This document shows, one piece after another, positions 51,520 to 64,000 of a DNA stretch of 64,000 nt. The notes under the pieces are model-generated. The model was not told the origin of the DNA, did not search any database, and was given only the letters and a program-made list of their open reading frames with translations. Location: contig JASANH010001360.1 in assembly GCA_030248295.1 (NCBI GenBank), positions 62,001 through 126,000 of the forward strand. The letters run 5' to 3'. The position numbers and the translations under genes were made by a program. Source of the stretch: Mesodorylaimus sp. YZB2_4 (lineage: Eukaryota > Nematoda > Enoplea > Dorylaimida > Dorylaimidae). Position 1 is the stretch's first letter; each line of letters begins with the position of its first letter.

Positions 51520-51525
51520 AATAAA
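51520..51525 (+). terminator. Poly(A) signal of MCCC1
   Basis: AATAAA, 71 nt after the stop codon. Confidence 0.6.
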
Positions 51526-51828
51526 GTAGTCATCAATGACCGATACAGCGTAGTCGAAACGCAAGTTCTGCGACGTGTTGCGCATAATCCAAATTTGAAT
51601 TCGCGCCTTTGCAGGTAGGTACTCTTATCGTACCTGCGAAGGCAGTGCGCAAATCTGCAGCTTCCGGTTTTTCGCCTGCTTGCTGCTGCGCTAAGAAGAA
51701 AACAACAGTTGGTGGCTTTTGTTTTCTTTGTTTCCATTTGGATGTTATTGGTTGTTTGTTTGCTGCCAAAAATTGTAAAACGTGATTTATTATCAATAGG
51801 CAATGACTTGATAGATTTTCGACGATAA

Positions 51829-54800
51829 ATGATTCCATTGTTGCTTTTTCTCGTTTTTAGCGCAGGTAAGAATACTGTAAACTAGGCATGAAATCTTTCG
51901 CCCCTAAAATTAGTGACCTTGCCTTTTGATCAGCGACTGTATTCTCCAGTTTATATCTTGAGCTGGCAATCCCAGCCGCGAATGAGAGTTTTTCTTGCTT
52001 TCCCTTTCTAAAACCACTCCCATGGGATATTCCAGTCCCGCCCAGTTGGATAACGCATTCAACCGGAAAAGGATTTCGATTAGCATTGCGGCCATGAACC
52101 CACGAGAAAAAGAAAAGATGCTTTTTAGAAGCGCAATCAACATCGACGCCCGGTTTGCCAGTGCAATATCCGCCGTTGATCGGATCGGTTCCTCGTGACA
52201 TTCTGATTCGGCCAGGCGAATCGATAACGTTGAAATGCCCGTTGACATCACCCGTGAACGAACAAGTTCAGTTCCAGTGGTTTCGAGATGGACAACTGCT
52301 GCCCTTGCAAAATGCGATAAGTGGTGATCTTGCGATCAATTCGGCGTCACCGAACGACGTGGCTGGAATTTATCGATGTTCCGCCCGCAATTCGAATGGC
52401 GGTTCTATTTCTGAAACAACCAATGTAACAATCGCCTCGTTCGGTCCATTTGCAAATGCCCCACCGGAAAATTTTCGCAAAGCTGTGTCAAAAAATAGCT
52501 GGGTCGTTTTGACACCGCCAAATTTATTAGCCGTTTCACCATCGTCCATTGATGTAGTGCATTGGCAGTGGTCTTTTTTCGATCAAGCGGTAAAGCTTTC
52601 GGTTTATTTGTTAGTCTTTTTCCAGCCTTGCAGAAGTTGGAGCGGAGATTTAGATTTTTAGTTTCGGGGGACAAAGTTGGCTGTATTCTAACCTCGGCGA
52701 AATGCAGTGTGTACATTCTTTGGGGTCAATTGCCGAACCGTTTCTTATTATAAGCGGTCTTTTCATATCCTATTATGTACTCTGCACTTGCACTTTTCCA
52801 GGTCTATTCGAATTTGACCCATTACGTGACAACGAGAGGGGAATTAGTCATTTTAAATGTTCAGCCGTCGAACCAAGGTCAATATTCTGTGGAAGCCCAT
52901 CACTCGTTGCTCAACCAACGACAACGAAGCCCTTCGTACGAATTGGTGGTGGAAGGTGAGTTATTTGTTCGGGGCGACTTATGCTATGTCTAAAATATGG
53001 CTGTTTTCGAATGCATTCACCATTTTGGACCTATCTTTCCGCTTTAACAGCGAACGATGCGTGCGTAATTAAAGGCTTGAGTTCAGGTGATGGATCGATT
53101 TGGGGCTAGTCCGCAAGCGCGTCGCGTCTGTTGTTTGGTTATGATGGAAGGAGACACCCTGCAGAGTAATTTCTAAAGCCTCCCTATGACTGGTGCATGG
53201 CCTATTGTGAAGGCTGCACTTAAATTGGCGTATTCTCGGGGGGACCAATGTACGCACTCGAATTGGCTGTTTACCAGGGACAGAGTCGAATTTCTAAGAC
53301 ACGCTGTTTGAACGTGCGGGCGAAAAAGCTGGTGTCGGACATGAGCACCCCGAGACGCAGATGCTTTTTAAGGTTAATCCACTTGATTCGTCGTTAAGGT
53401 CAGTTGGGTCGGGCACGGTATTGCTTGTGGGAGAAAGGCGGATGGATGAGAAGGCCCCCTTTTTCGAAATTGTCGCTCATGTTTATTTAGCTCTGTGAGA
53501 ATAATTTTGGGCTTCCGCCACTAAGATTTGAACATTCCCGAATGACATGGAAAGAATAAGGAAGTTGAGGGAGTCTAAAATAGGTTATGAACACAATAGC
53601 AGGTGACTGCGGTCATCAGCGGCCACGCAATCGGACACGCCTATAGCGAAGGCGAGTCAGGTGCGGGCGGGGTGGACGAGATATTGGAGTGTATTTACTC
53701 GTTCGTACGTGTTAGCAAGGGATGGAATGACACTCCATTTCATGCATTGACGATTCTGCAGCTGTTACGAGAGGTCAGAGTAATTGAGTAGTCAGCCACT
53801 GGGCTGGAACGTGCGTTATCTTTCAGAGCATCGGGTCCGAGGGCGATGTTGCAAGATTGCGTAGAGAATTGAGCACATACTATTGTTATGAGCACGACCA
53901 TTGTCCAGATTGTGTGTGGAGTTCGTTTCCAGCAAAGAAATTCCCCACGCAACGCGTGACTACGTAAACAAGAATGTAGAACGGCAGATAAGATGTACAA
54001 CGTGATAAAACCAGGCCAGGCATGGGGTGATGATGTAAGCTAAGGAGATAATGTGTAGAGGGGGACGATCGAGATCACGCCAGAATTGTTTGTGTGTGTG
54101 GGTCGTGGCCTAGCGGGTTAAGGCGTCTGTCTCTCACGCTATGGCGCACTCACAGGGGAGAGTTCGACGCCCGCCTGGGTGAAACATGATTGTCATTAGA
54201 TACGTTCCTGATCCCTCGATTGCGCGGTACAGTGCTTGCTATTGATAAAGTATGACATAATATATGAGCGAATTTTGGCCCGATACTTTACGCACCTCTA
54301 TTTTTGTTCTAGATTCGAGCGATGGTGCTGTGCTTACGAGTGCTCCGGAAGTCGTGCTCAAGCCTCGCGATACCGCGCTTTACAAGAGTTCGCCTTCTGT
54401 CGACAATGATGCACGTAGAGAACGAGATGTTATCTTGGAATGCGTGGCGACTGCCAGGTATGAGTCGTGTGTGGGCTGCAAGGGGTTGTGAAGAGACCCC
54501 GTGAAGGGCCTTGTAATGAATGGAGGAATAATCCCCCTAGCATCCCGATCTTGCCCACAGTTGGTATGGCTGGGATTATTAAAGGCTGAAGCTTGATGGT
54601 TTTCGGCTTTACTGGGCGGTATGCTTGTATTTGCAGTGCCCTTGTGGATGTTCAAATAGCCTGGTCGTTCAATAACACGCTTTTGACGTCGGATGGTGTG
54701 AAATACGTTATCGAGGAATTCAATCGTCGTTTGACAGTGCGTAACCCGCAGCCGTTCCAAGACAGCGGTGTGTACACGTGCGATGTGCGATCGGGTAGCT

Positions 54801-57800
54801 TTTCGGCCAACAAGGCAGAGGCGTTTGTTAACGTATTCGGTAAGTGGTGGTGTATTGGCAGGTCGTGAACTTATGATTTCAATATTTTTGGTTTCAGGAC
54901 TGCCGCAGATCACAACCACACTGCCTCCTGTAGCTCTGGCCCAAGTTGGACGTGCCGTTGAAATAAGCTGTAATGCCGTGGGAGCACCAGCGCCGTCGAT
55001 TCGTTGGTTCTTCAATGGAGATCTGGTGAGGGTTGGGTCAAAAGTATGAAAAAAACAGCTATAAATGAGCAATGTTTTCGTTCGCTCTTTAGTGTTGTCG
55101 TGGTGCCAATATTACGAGCGCGTTCGCTCAAGTTTTGCCTTCTGGCAGTTTGGTGATGAATGCCATGACACCCGAACATGTTGGCATTTATCAGTGCGAG
55201 GCGACGAACGAAGCTGGCTCTGACATGGCGTCGACGTGGTTGCGTGCGAATAGTGAGTGCATGTCTTTTTTATTGGACTTCTTGGAGTGTTGAGTTTTGT
55301 TCGTTGAAGCGCAAGAACCAACGATTGTGGATAAACCGACTAATATATCGGCCGTTTCGGGGCAGACGATAACGATTCCTTGTTTGGCGAACGGATCACC
55401 ACCGCCCACGATTCACTGGCAGTTAAATGGTATGGTTGTATTTGCGATCAAGGGTGAATGGGAGATATGGGCTGAGCCATTTTCAGGCAGCGACGTTGAG
55501 TTCAATGGGAAGACGCAGGTGCAAATAAGCAGCGAGGGTGCGTTAATAATCAGTAACGTGGGACCCGAGCATGGCGGATGGTATACCTGTGTGGCGATGA
55601 ATAGCGTTGGCAAAAGTGAAATACGGGTCTACGTGTTTGTGGCAGGTAGGCTGGCACTAATCGTAAAGTGTTTGTCGTCAAGCATGGGTAAGGTCGGGTG
55701 GGTTAGAGGGGGGTTGGGGGAGGAGGGGGGATGGAGGGGGTAGAGGGTAGAGATCAGATCAGATCGCCTAAGCCTGATCTGATTGCGCGTGAGACAGGTC
55801 AGGTTTGGGTCGAGTCGAGTGAGTGAGTTGTATGACTGTTGACATACAATACTTTAGGCTGGCTAGACAATTGGCCTTTGCTTTGAGGCCAGGGCTGGAC
55901 CTGAGGTGTTGGGGGGGGGGGGGGGGGTTACCCCTCCTACCCCCCCTGCCCATACTTGGTTGTCGAGCTAATGCTGTAGACGGTTTTTCCGTTTCAGGAA
56001 AAACGCAGATTTTGAGCGGCCCCGAGGATCAGAGTGTGATCATCGGCTCAAATGTAGTGTTCCCGTGCAGTGTATCGTTGGAAGCGGGAGAAGGGGCATT
56101 TGCACGTAATTGGTATTTCAAGGTAATTTGTTTGTGCGGAGTGTTGAAATGGACTCGGCTGACTGGTATTTCACTGTGTTTAGAACCAGCTGCTGACTCA
56201 GGGCGCTTTGAGAAATATCGAACTTAGATCGGATGGCAGCCTTTTGATTCGACAAGTTGGTCCTATAAACATTGGGCCATACAGCTGTACTGTGACGGGT
56301 CCGTCTGGTACGCAACGGCAGACGGGTAACTTGAAGATTGTTGGTGAGTGTTATTCGAATGACAATTTTGTATTGTATGGATTCGTGTTGGGATTTTTCA
56401 GAAAAACCTGGGATGCCATTGTATGTGAAAGCGGAATTGATAAATGACACATTGCCAGCAAAAGTGGCTTTGTCGTGGGTTGACGGTTTTGATGGAAACT
56501 CCGCGATTATCAAGTATACGATCGAGAGTCGTTACTTGGGAGGGCAGGGTGAGTACTGTGTCTCCTTATCGTTGATTGACGCAGTTTTGGAAAGGGGAAA
56601 TGGTTGACAGAAGCAGGCCCTATTTTAGCATTATGGTCTAATTGGGAGCCTGTAATGGAAAATGTACGACATGATCAGAGGGATATTTTGATCGATAATT
56701 TGAAACCGTCAACGAACTACGAGTTTCGTGTGATCGCCATCAATCGATTCGGTGCTGGGATGCCGAGTTTGCCATCGAATAATGTTACTTTACCTCAACA
56801 GCGTAAGTGTACACAGGATGAGGCGGTCAAAGTGGAACAGTGAAGCTGTTATAATTTTTAGCCCCAGCTGCTGCACCGCAAAATGCCGATGGAAGTGCTC
56901 GGAGTGCCTCGTCGATCATGTTTCAATGGCAGGTGGGTTTGTCAAAGGTCGACTTCTACTCCAAGCGGATTTTACCCGATGACTATGCTGCGCTTGTGTG
57001 GTGCTAGTGCCCTCCTTGGTTAACCACGCAGGAATAGTCGTCTGGAAGTATAATTTCCGCCCAAACCACTGCTTGTAATATTGGGATGTAAAGCAGTGGA
57101 AAGAAATGTTTTTTTTCTTTGCAGCCACCTCCGAAGGACCAATGGAATGGCGATATTTTGGGCTATGTGCTGCGATATCGCTTGGCCAATTACCCGGACA
57201 TACCTTGGATCAATAAGAATATCACCGATCCGCGGGCTCGCAATGTTCTGTTGGACGACCTTATTACCTGGCGAGAATATGAGATCCAGGTTGCGGCCTA
57301 TAACGAGAGAGGGATGGGTGTGTTCAGCAAGTCAAGATATATTACCACGTTGGAAGGACGTAAGTGTCTGTTTTTTGTGATTATAAAAAAGAAACTCATC
57401 AGTTAACGTTTTTAGCTCCGACTGACTCGCCGTTTAACGTGGCTGTCAATGTGTTAAACTCGACTGCTGTTCACATCAGCTTCTCACCTCCGCAACAGCA
57501 AATGGTGCCAGGCGTGAATTTGGGTTATAAAGTAAGCTGTTTTGTTGGCTACTTTGAAAAATTAGGGTTGGCCGAAAAATGATGATAGTGCTGCTAAATT
57601 ATGCCCTGAACGAAAACGCGCTTATGCGTGGTTTCGAGAATTGAAGAGCATTAAGCACAGGGGCCATCTGAATCACGGGCGGGGTAAGGCGAAAGGAGAT
57701 GGACAAAACTTAGGGTATGAGTATTGACTACTGTTTCAGGTAGAAGCCTGGAAGGGACCGGTTGGACAAGGTCATGCGGCAAAGTTGGTTAAGGTTTTGC

Positions 57801-60800
57801 CATACAGTTTGACGAAAATTGAGACCACGATGAATGGATTAGAAAAATATGTGCGGTATAATATTACCGCGTTATGTTTCACAGCGCCTGGAGATGGACC
57901 GAGGAGTCATCCGATCGAAATAAGGACGAAACAGGATGGTGAGTAGTGGATGGAATTGTCAGGGAGGGTAAATAAACGTGCTGCCTCTATTACTGTAGTG
58001 CCCGATGTGGTCAGCAATTTTCGAGTGGAGGAAGTGCTATTTTCCTCTGTCAAGCTGGTTTGGGAGCAGCCGATTCACCCGAATGGAATTTTGACGAGTA
58101 AGGCTTGTGTTCTGCTACCACGTGTTGAGGAGATAGTTTGGGGTAGAGTATATGCTCACGCGGAGGGGTTAAAAGTTTACTGTGAGCAATAGTGACTTTA
58201 GGTCAGCTAGCAGATCAAGAGAGTGGAGTGGAAGTTGAGTCAGCGCGGTTTGGGTTTTGTGTTAGTTGGAAGGTTTGTCTGGTAGGGGTTATAGAATTCC
58301 CTTGGGATAGAGAGAGTGGCATCAATAATGTGTTATACACAACGCCCAGCAGTTGAATCGTCGTGGATCTCCGCGACACGTTGTGGACACATAGACATGG
58401 ACTTTTAGGGAATTCTGTTATAGATTATACGCTGTCTTATTGGGTTACTAATCAAACCGAGGCGACCAAGAAGACTTTCGTTTTGGCTTCGAATACAACG
58501 TCGCACAAAGTCGTAGGTCTTTCGCCGTCGACGAGATATTCGTTCGATTTGTACGCAAGTACCCAAATCGGCCGCGGACCATCGCAGACGGCGAATATTG
58601 AATCTGGAGTGCCACCAGGTATGGGCGCGTTTTTTATACTATAAAAAAATATTCAGGAAAGCGATTTTAGAACTACCTGGACCTCCTACCTCCTTGGCCG
58701 TGAGTAACATTCAAGCTCGAAGCGTTGCTTTGCAATTTACGCCTGGATTTGATGGAAAAACAACCATTTCGAAGTGGATTGTCGAAGCCTTGGTTGGGGC
58801 ATCGACTAGTTGGACGCCCATTTTCAATGTGTCCGCTCCAGATTCCCGTGCATTCACGGTAAGCGTATTGTTCATGTGTCTCGACAATCCCGCGTAATCT
58901 GTTCTGTCTTAGGTGACGTCACTTAGGCCCTATGTGTCGTACAAGCTTCGATTATTGGCAGAGAATGTCGTCGGACGGAGTCCACCGAGCGAGCCATCCG
59001 CTTCGTAAGGGTTTAGTTTCGGGCAGGTTTGAATGTAGAGGGTGTATGCGTGCGGTTATAGATTTGAAACCCTGCAAGCGCCGCCCGAGTACCCGCCGCC
59101 AGAAGCTGATGCGCAGCCCGTTTCAGCGTCGGTTATTAAGATTACTTGGACGGTAAGTGGATGATTTCTGGAATGCATGCAGCATGTGTTGAGGCCAGGC
59201 GGGTTTCGATTTAGCCTTTGCAACTGCAAGCGTGGAATGGAATCGCCAAAGGCTATATAATTGTTTGGCAGCGATCGAGTAATGATAGCGATGATGTTGA
59301 CGACGGAGTGAATGGAGGATCTGTTGGAAAACCAGTGAGTGTTCAGATTGTAAATTGTCACTACGGGTCAGTAATGTACTCTTTGACAGACGCAGATCGT
59401 CATCGAGGATCCTGGTGCAAGCGAGTATCGGCTGGAGAAATTGGAGCCGTACAGCTATTATGACGTCGTGGTATCGGCCTATAACAATATTGGGCAGAGT
59501 AATTCAACGTCGATCCTTCGTGCGAGGACTTACGAAGCAGGTAGGAAGGTAGATATTAGTTTAAGTCTGTGGGAAGCTTGACCTTGTCATTTGCAGCACC
59601 GGCATCGCCTCCAGGAAATATGACCGTCGTTGCAATAAGCGCAAACGAAATACGCGTGTCGTGGTTGCCGTTAGCGAAACAAGAGTCGAAGGGGAAAGTG
59701 CTGGGATATAAGGTAATTGGTGAGAGAGTAGGCCTGTTATTGTATGGTGCCAATCGTGGTTTACTTCAAGGTTTCGTATAGAGCGAGCGATAAGAATAAT
59801 GTACAAGAAGGACTTCAAACGGTTGTTGGAGAAGAGCAACGCTCGTTTGTCATCAGAGGCCTGGCGGCTTATTCGAAATACCTTGTCTCCGTTTCGGCAT
59901 TCACGATCGTTGGGACTGGCCCGTTCGCGCAAGTGGTCAGTGTGACTACGAAGGAGGATAGTAAGTTTTCTCTTATGTGCCTGTTATGCAGCTTTCAGAC
60001 TGAACGTGCGTTTTAGCTCCGGGAGTTCCTAGCGAAGTTGTGTTTTCATTCGTTGGCCCTAATGAAGCTCGCATTTCTTGGAAGCCACCGTATCACCCTA
60101 ACGGCATAATCACTCATTATTCGGTGGCCTTCTGGCCGCAGAGGGGCAACGCTTCGTCGCCGTGGGTCACGGGAAGTCCTCTTGATGATCTCGGCAAAGA
60201 AGGTGTAACGAAGACGGCATTGGCTCCCGATTTGACTACATTTTTGGCAACTGGATTAAGTCCGAAAACGGTAAGTTGTAAATATTTGCTTACTCATGGT
60301 CTCATAGTCTGCAAAATTTTGCATTTTAGTTTTACACGTTCGCTGTTGCCGCAGAAACGAGCGTCGGTTGGGGACACGAAGCGCTAGTGGCCATGTATAC
60401 GGCTAATACGCAAGGTGAGAGCGAGTATTATGGCCGCATACTTATGTCTGGTTGAGAGAATGACTGTATTTCAGTCCCGCCGCCGTCACCTGGACGTCCT
60501 GCTCAAAGCGTTACTCATCCGCAAGGGCCTCGTCATATTACAATTGTGTGGGATATTGTTCCGTCGGCCACGGAACCCGTGCGGTTATTCGACATTTCTT
60601 ATCAACGGGTCAATGATGACCAGTGGTAGGTTCCTCGGAAGTTGGTCGAGGAAGTGGGGATGCATAAGATGTTGTTTGCAGGGCATCGTGGATCGAGCGG
60701 GTGCCAGGAACGATGAAGTCGGCTACTATCACTGGGTGAGCTGTGACCAATGTGTGTATGGGTTTTGGCATTATATAGGTGTGTCCCTGTTTTAGGCTAA

Positions 60801-63385
60801 CTCCAAACAGGGCCTACCGATTCCGAATTCGGGCAGTGAATGACTATGGAGAGAGTCGACACTCGCCCGAATCGGATTGGATAAAGACTTTGGAAGCAGC
60901 CCCGATTTCTCCTCCGTTAGATGTCCAGGTTGTTCCGTTTGAAGCGGACGGCTTGAAAATTTCCTGGCAGGCTCCTCCTTTCGATGGCTGGAATTCAGAT
61001 TTTGTCGGGTATCGTATTTTGTACAAGCCGTACGAATCGAATGAGACTGTGCGTTACCAAGAATTGCCGTTGTCTGGAGGCGATCGAAAAGAGTGGAGTT
61101 ACGAACTGAAAGGACTGCCCAGGTACAGTAGGCGGGTGTGCCTCGGGCGCAGAAGTTCAAATACTACGCGGGACTTTGTTGCAGGTTCAATCACTACGCT
61201 GTTCAAATGCAAACGTTTAATCAAGATGGCAGCAGCCCGTCGTCGACTCCCGTTTTTGCTTACGTTGGGTTTTCTGTTCCAAAGACCCCTGTGAATCGAC
61301 TTCGTGCTGAGACGCTGAGTTCAACTCAAATACGTGTCTCCTGGGAAAACTGGCCACAAAAGGATGATCCAGTTAGTGGATTTAAGGTAAGAAACTGAAG
61401 CACGTATAGGAGGGCCGACTGTGACTGACTCCTCAATTCTAGATCAACTACTTGGTAGTTGGTCGACCGAAGACGGAAGTTCAACAAGATATTGCCAAAC
61501 CGGACGAGAATTTGTTTGTCCTACGGGACTTGTCCAAGTTCACGAATTTCACCATTGAAGTGGTGCCTTTCAACAAAGCTGGAGATGGTCCATCGTCCGT
61601 GGTCTCTGTACAAACGCTGCCCGATCGGCCAGGACCTGTTGGACCACTGGTCTTCAATGATATACTGATCGATTCTGTGAATGTCAGTTGGCTGCCACCC
61701 AGCGAACCGAATGGAATCATTATTGGATATTTGGTCACGTACAAGACTTACAAGTTAGAGGAAGGTGAGTTCGAACACAACGGCAGGAGAAGGTTGGTTT
61801 GAGGAGCTTCCTTTTTTTTGCAGAGTATATCAAACAGATTCAAGAAAAAGTGTCCCGAAATTATTTGGTTGTCAGTAATCTAGAAGAAAACGTAACCTCG
61901 ACTTTCTCGGTGCAAGCGGAGACTGCAGTTGGCTATGGGCCAGCCGTCACGGGCAAAGTGACCGTCGGGCCTCAGCCTGGTTCGCCTGATCCGCCTAGTC
62001 GTCCTCGATTTCATCCGAAAGAGAACAGTGTCACGCTTGAGTGGGAGAACGGTGGGATTGGTCGCTCGCCTATCGTTGCTTATATCATCCAGTCGTCGCT
62101 GGTGGATGGTGAGGCGGAATTAGGGAGCGATGGCAATCCAGTACGAAGAAGACCCGTGCGAGAAGTGTTGATTTCGCCCAATGTGGTATCGTCGTTGCGT
62201 TGGGACACGCTGGCACTGGTGGAGACGCCGCAAGCTGTCTACACGGTGCCCTACAATCAGCTGCAGCCTGGAGGGTTTTATCGATTCAGAGTCATCGCCA
62301 GGAATACGTTCGGTGTCAGTTATCCCAGCGCACCTACCGACCCGCCATTGAAGATCCCGGAGGATATGAAGAACAAGCCATTTTACTTGGAGTGGTGGTT
62401 TCTGGTCATATTGGCCTTGGTCTCGTTGGTCATTATCGTGATCATCGTGGCTGTGTTGTATGTCACTGGCCGAGATCAGAAGTACAAGTGTAAGTTGACT
62501 GCGGGGTGGTGGGTTGTCCTGTCGATTTGAAGTTACCTTGTTCTGTTTTAGATGATAGGCGAAATTCAGATCAGTCGCTGCATTTGGCCGATGGCGGAAT
62601 CGTGACGTACGAACTTCGAGCATCAAAGCGGCCACACCATCATCCGCACCGCGATGGCAATGGGCATCACGGCAAGTCTACTGCAAGCGCGTCGTCGACG
62701 TTGTCCAAGCAAGTATCGAACCCGTACGGGCGTCATCCCACTGCTCGACCAGACCCGATGAAAACGTTGATATTCGATCCCACTGGTGCTATGGACGGCC
62801 TGGGTATGGAAGAAGACGAGGCGAATGGAGGCAGCCCCGAGGGCAGTCCGTCGACGGCAGTCGCAAGAAAGCCGCATAATGGCGCATCGCCGGGCAAGTA
62901 CCCCAACTTCTATCATTCGTTGGGCAGTGGTGTGAACGGCAACGGCGTGGGTGCCGCTGCTGTCAGTAGGCAAGGTGCTCGGAGCATGGATGCTGTGCAC
63001 GCCATGGAGGAATCGAGGATCACTGAGAAAACGGACTTGGATGCAACTTCTAGCGGTGATGAGGTAAAGAGTGGTCTGGGAATTGAAAGATATCTTAATG
63101 ACGTTTTTCTTTTAGTTTAACGGTTTTGATGACGATGAAGAACCAAACCAGGACAAGGATATCAGCAGTATTGTACAGCATTACGAGACGTCGGACGGCA
63201 TATACAGGGAAACGTGGAGACGTGCCAAATCGACGGCGCATCGGCCAGTGTCCACATCGAGCCAGCAATCTGATGCGGTCACTGCCAGTGTCATGACGCA
63301 TCCCAATTCTCGCCTTGGTACATCACCACCTCCTCCGCCGCCTTATTCGCGGGCTGCAATGCCAAATTTTTCCTCTTTCGTCTGA
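51829..63385 (+). CDS. sdk: Sidekick cell-adhesion receptor (6 Ig, 13 FN3, TM, PDZ-binding tail)
   Basis: Thirty-six exons join in phase throughout to give 2287 residues. Exon 1 (51829-51865) encodes the signal peptide MIPLLLFLVFSA. Six Ig domains (52162-56343) show the usual Cys/Trp pattern, e.g. ITLKCP...FQWF...AGIYRCSA. Thirteen fibronectin III domains (56402 to about 62370) follow. Then a membrane helix (WWFLVILALVSLVIIVIIVA), a His- and Ser-rich cytoplasmic region and the end NFSSFV, the PDZ-binding hexapeptide typical of Sidekick. Sidekicks are homophilic adhesion proteins for synapse lamina choice and tricellular junctions. Exon ends after E3 (52955): 54313-54457, 54637-54839, 54898-55025, 55093-55252, 55310-55429, 55487-55645, 55998-56122, 56184-56343, 56402-56548, 56611-56802, 56862-56932, 57125-57359, 57416-57531, 57740-57938, 57999-58097, 58424-58618, 58671-58858, 58913-59004, 59062-59152, 59215-59334, 59390-59540, 59597-59712, 59771-59960, 60017-60270, 60330-60414, 60475-60625, 60682-60735, 60796-61122, 61185-61386, 61443-61764, 61824-62489, 62552-63063, 63116-63385. 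Confidence 0.95.
54105..54185 (+). repeat. tRNA-like SINE head, family C, intronic
   Basis: TGGCCTAGCGGGTTAAGGCG (A-box-like) followed by GAGAGTTCGACGCCC (B-box-like). It lies in the 1.36-kb third intron of the sidekick gene. The pairing is too poor for a working tRNA, and it matches the copy at 7388-7478. Confidence 0.6.
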
Positions 63386-64000
63386 TGTAAAGTACGACAC
63401 AACATTGAGTGGTTTGTATGGTGCGTCGAGGTTAGGGAGGGTCGGCATCGGAAGGTTGCAGGCGTTAGTCTAGAATTGATGATTCCCTGATGATTTCGTT
63501 AAGTTGCTTCCAGTTAATATTCCCTCTGTTTAATGACCTTTTTGTTCCTGGGAAGGGCACCATTTTTTGTTGAGCGCTTTGTATTGCCAGCGTAGTTGCT
63601 TGATCTCGGGTTGACAAATTTAGGATTCAAGGGCAGTTGATTGAGAGGTTGGCTGTGCGTGTTGGAACAACGAGCGCTGCTAGTTGGCCGTGTGCGTGTT
63701 CCTTGTTGGAGAGTACTCGTTGTTTGTATTGTATACAGGTATGTCCGAACAAGTAATACGTTGTACTTTGTGCTGGCCAATTTTGTAGTTGACGTGCTTT
63801 ACTTTGGATTTTTGTGTTTTCGAGTTTTTCTCGGCACAGTTTTATGCTATGCCTTTGCAATCGACGGATATGACTTGGCATTGTACTTTATGCACGAGGG
63901 TGCCTTCACCATTTGCAATCTTTTTCAATTGTGAATTGCAATGTCTGGAATAAATTGTTGGATTTTTTAGGGGAAGATTTTGGATCAGAAGCAGGTCATT
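63386..64000 (+). other. Probable 3' UTR of sidekick
   Basis: No new gene seen. The T/G-rich stretch ends in AATAAA at 63949-63954, so the transcript probably ends close to the window edge. Confidence 0.5.
63949..63954 (+). terminator. Poly(A) signal candidate of sidekick
   Basis: AATAAA about 560 nt after the sidekick stop codon, the first canonical hexamer I see on this strand. Confidence 0.5.

Noticed and set aside
54105..54185. Possible tRNA gene in the sidekick intron
   Set aside because: Pol III boxes are present but the acceptor and D stems do not pair well, and the same sequence recurs at 7388-7478, so it is a SINE head.

Overview
The window looks like nuclear DNA from an ecdysozoan animal, most likely a nematode or a close relative. 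Genes are split by GT-AG introns, many only about 59-65 bp, and acceptors often read TTTCAG. One gene encodes a sperm-type Major Sperm Protein, a family best known from nematodes. No operon, ribosome-binding site, CRISPR array or intact rRNA/tRNA gene was seen. All gene models were joined by eye from reading frame and splice-site phase; none has been checked against transcripts.

Layout from left to right. 1-4.0 kb is non-coding with one SINE. An intronless, probably myristoylated globin lies at 4.04-4.68 kb (+). An unrecognised gene with a reading-frame break is at 5.89-7.14 kb (-). 7.2-9.9 kb is repeat-rich (tRNA-derived SINEs and a small inverted-repeat element with target duplications). 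A two-exon CDGSH iron-sulfur protein (10.0-11.0 kb, +) is followed by a neuropeptide-type GPCR (12.2-14.5 kb, +) and a type II activin/BMP receptor kinase (15.3-17.6 kb, -).

19.8-27.2 kb carries four genes for secreted or surface proteins: a cysteine-rich, probably GPI-anchored protein (+), two tail-to-tail genes for repeated cysteine modules (+ and -), and a DOMON protein (-). 27.2-34.4 kb is non-coding apart from repeats and a long imperfect inverted repeat. A short basic-protein gene lies at 34.4-35.1 kb (-).

The right half holds conserved genes: a JNK MAP kinase with twin 255-nt alternative exons (37.6-41.2 kb, +), an SLC37-like sugar-phosphate transporter (42.9-46.4 kb, +), the MSP gene (47.6-48.0 kb, -), methylcrotonoyl-CoA carboxylase alpha (48.9-51.4 kb, +) and a complete 36-exon sidekick adhesion receptor (51.8-63.4 kb, +). 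These genes do not form one pathway; the grouping is that of an ordinary animal chromosome. The most unusual item is the JNK twin-exon arrangement.
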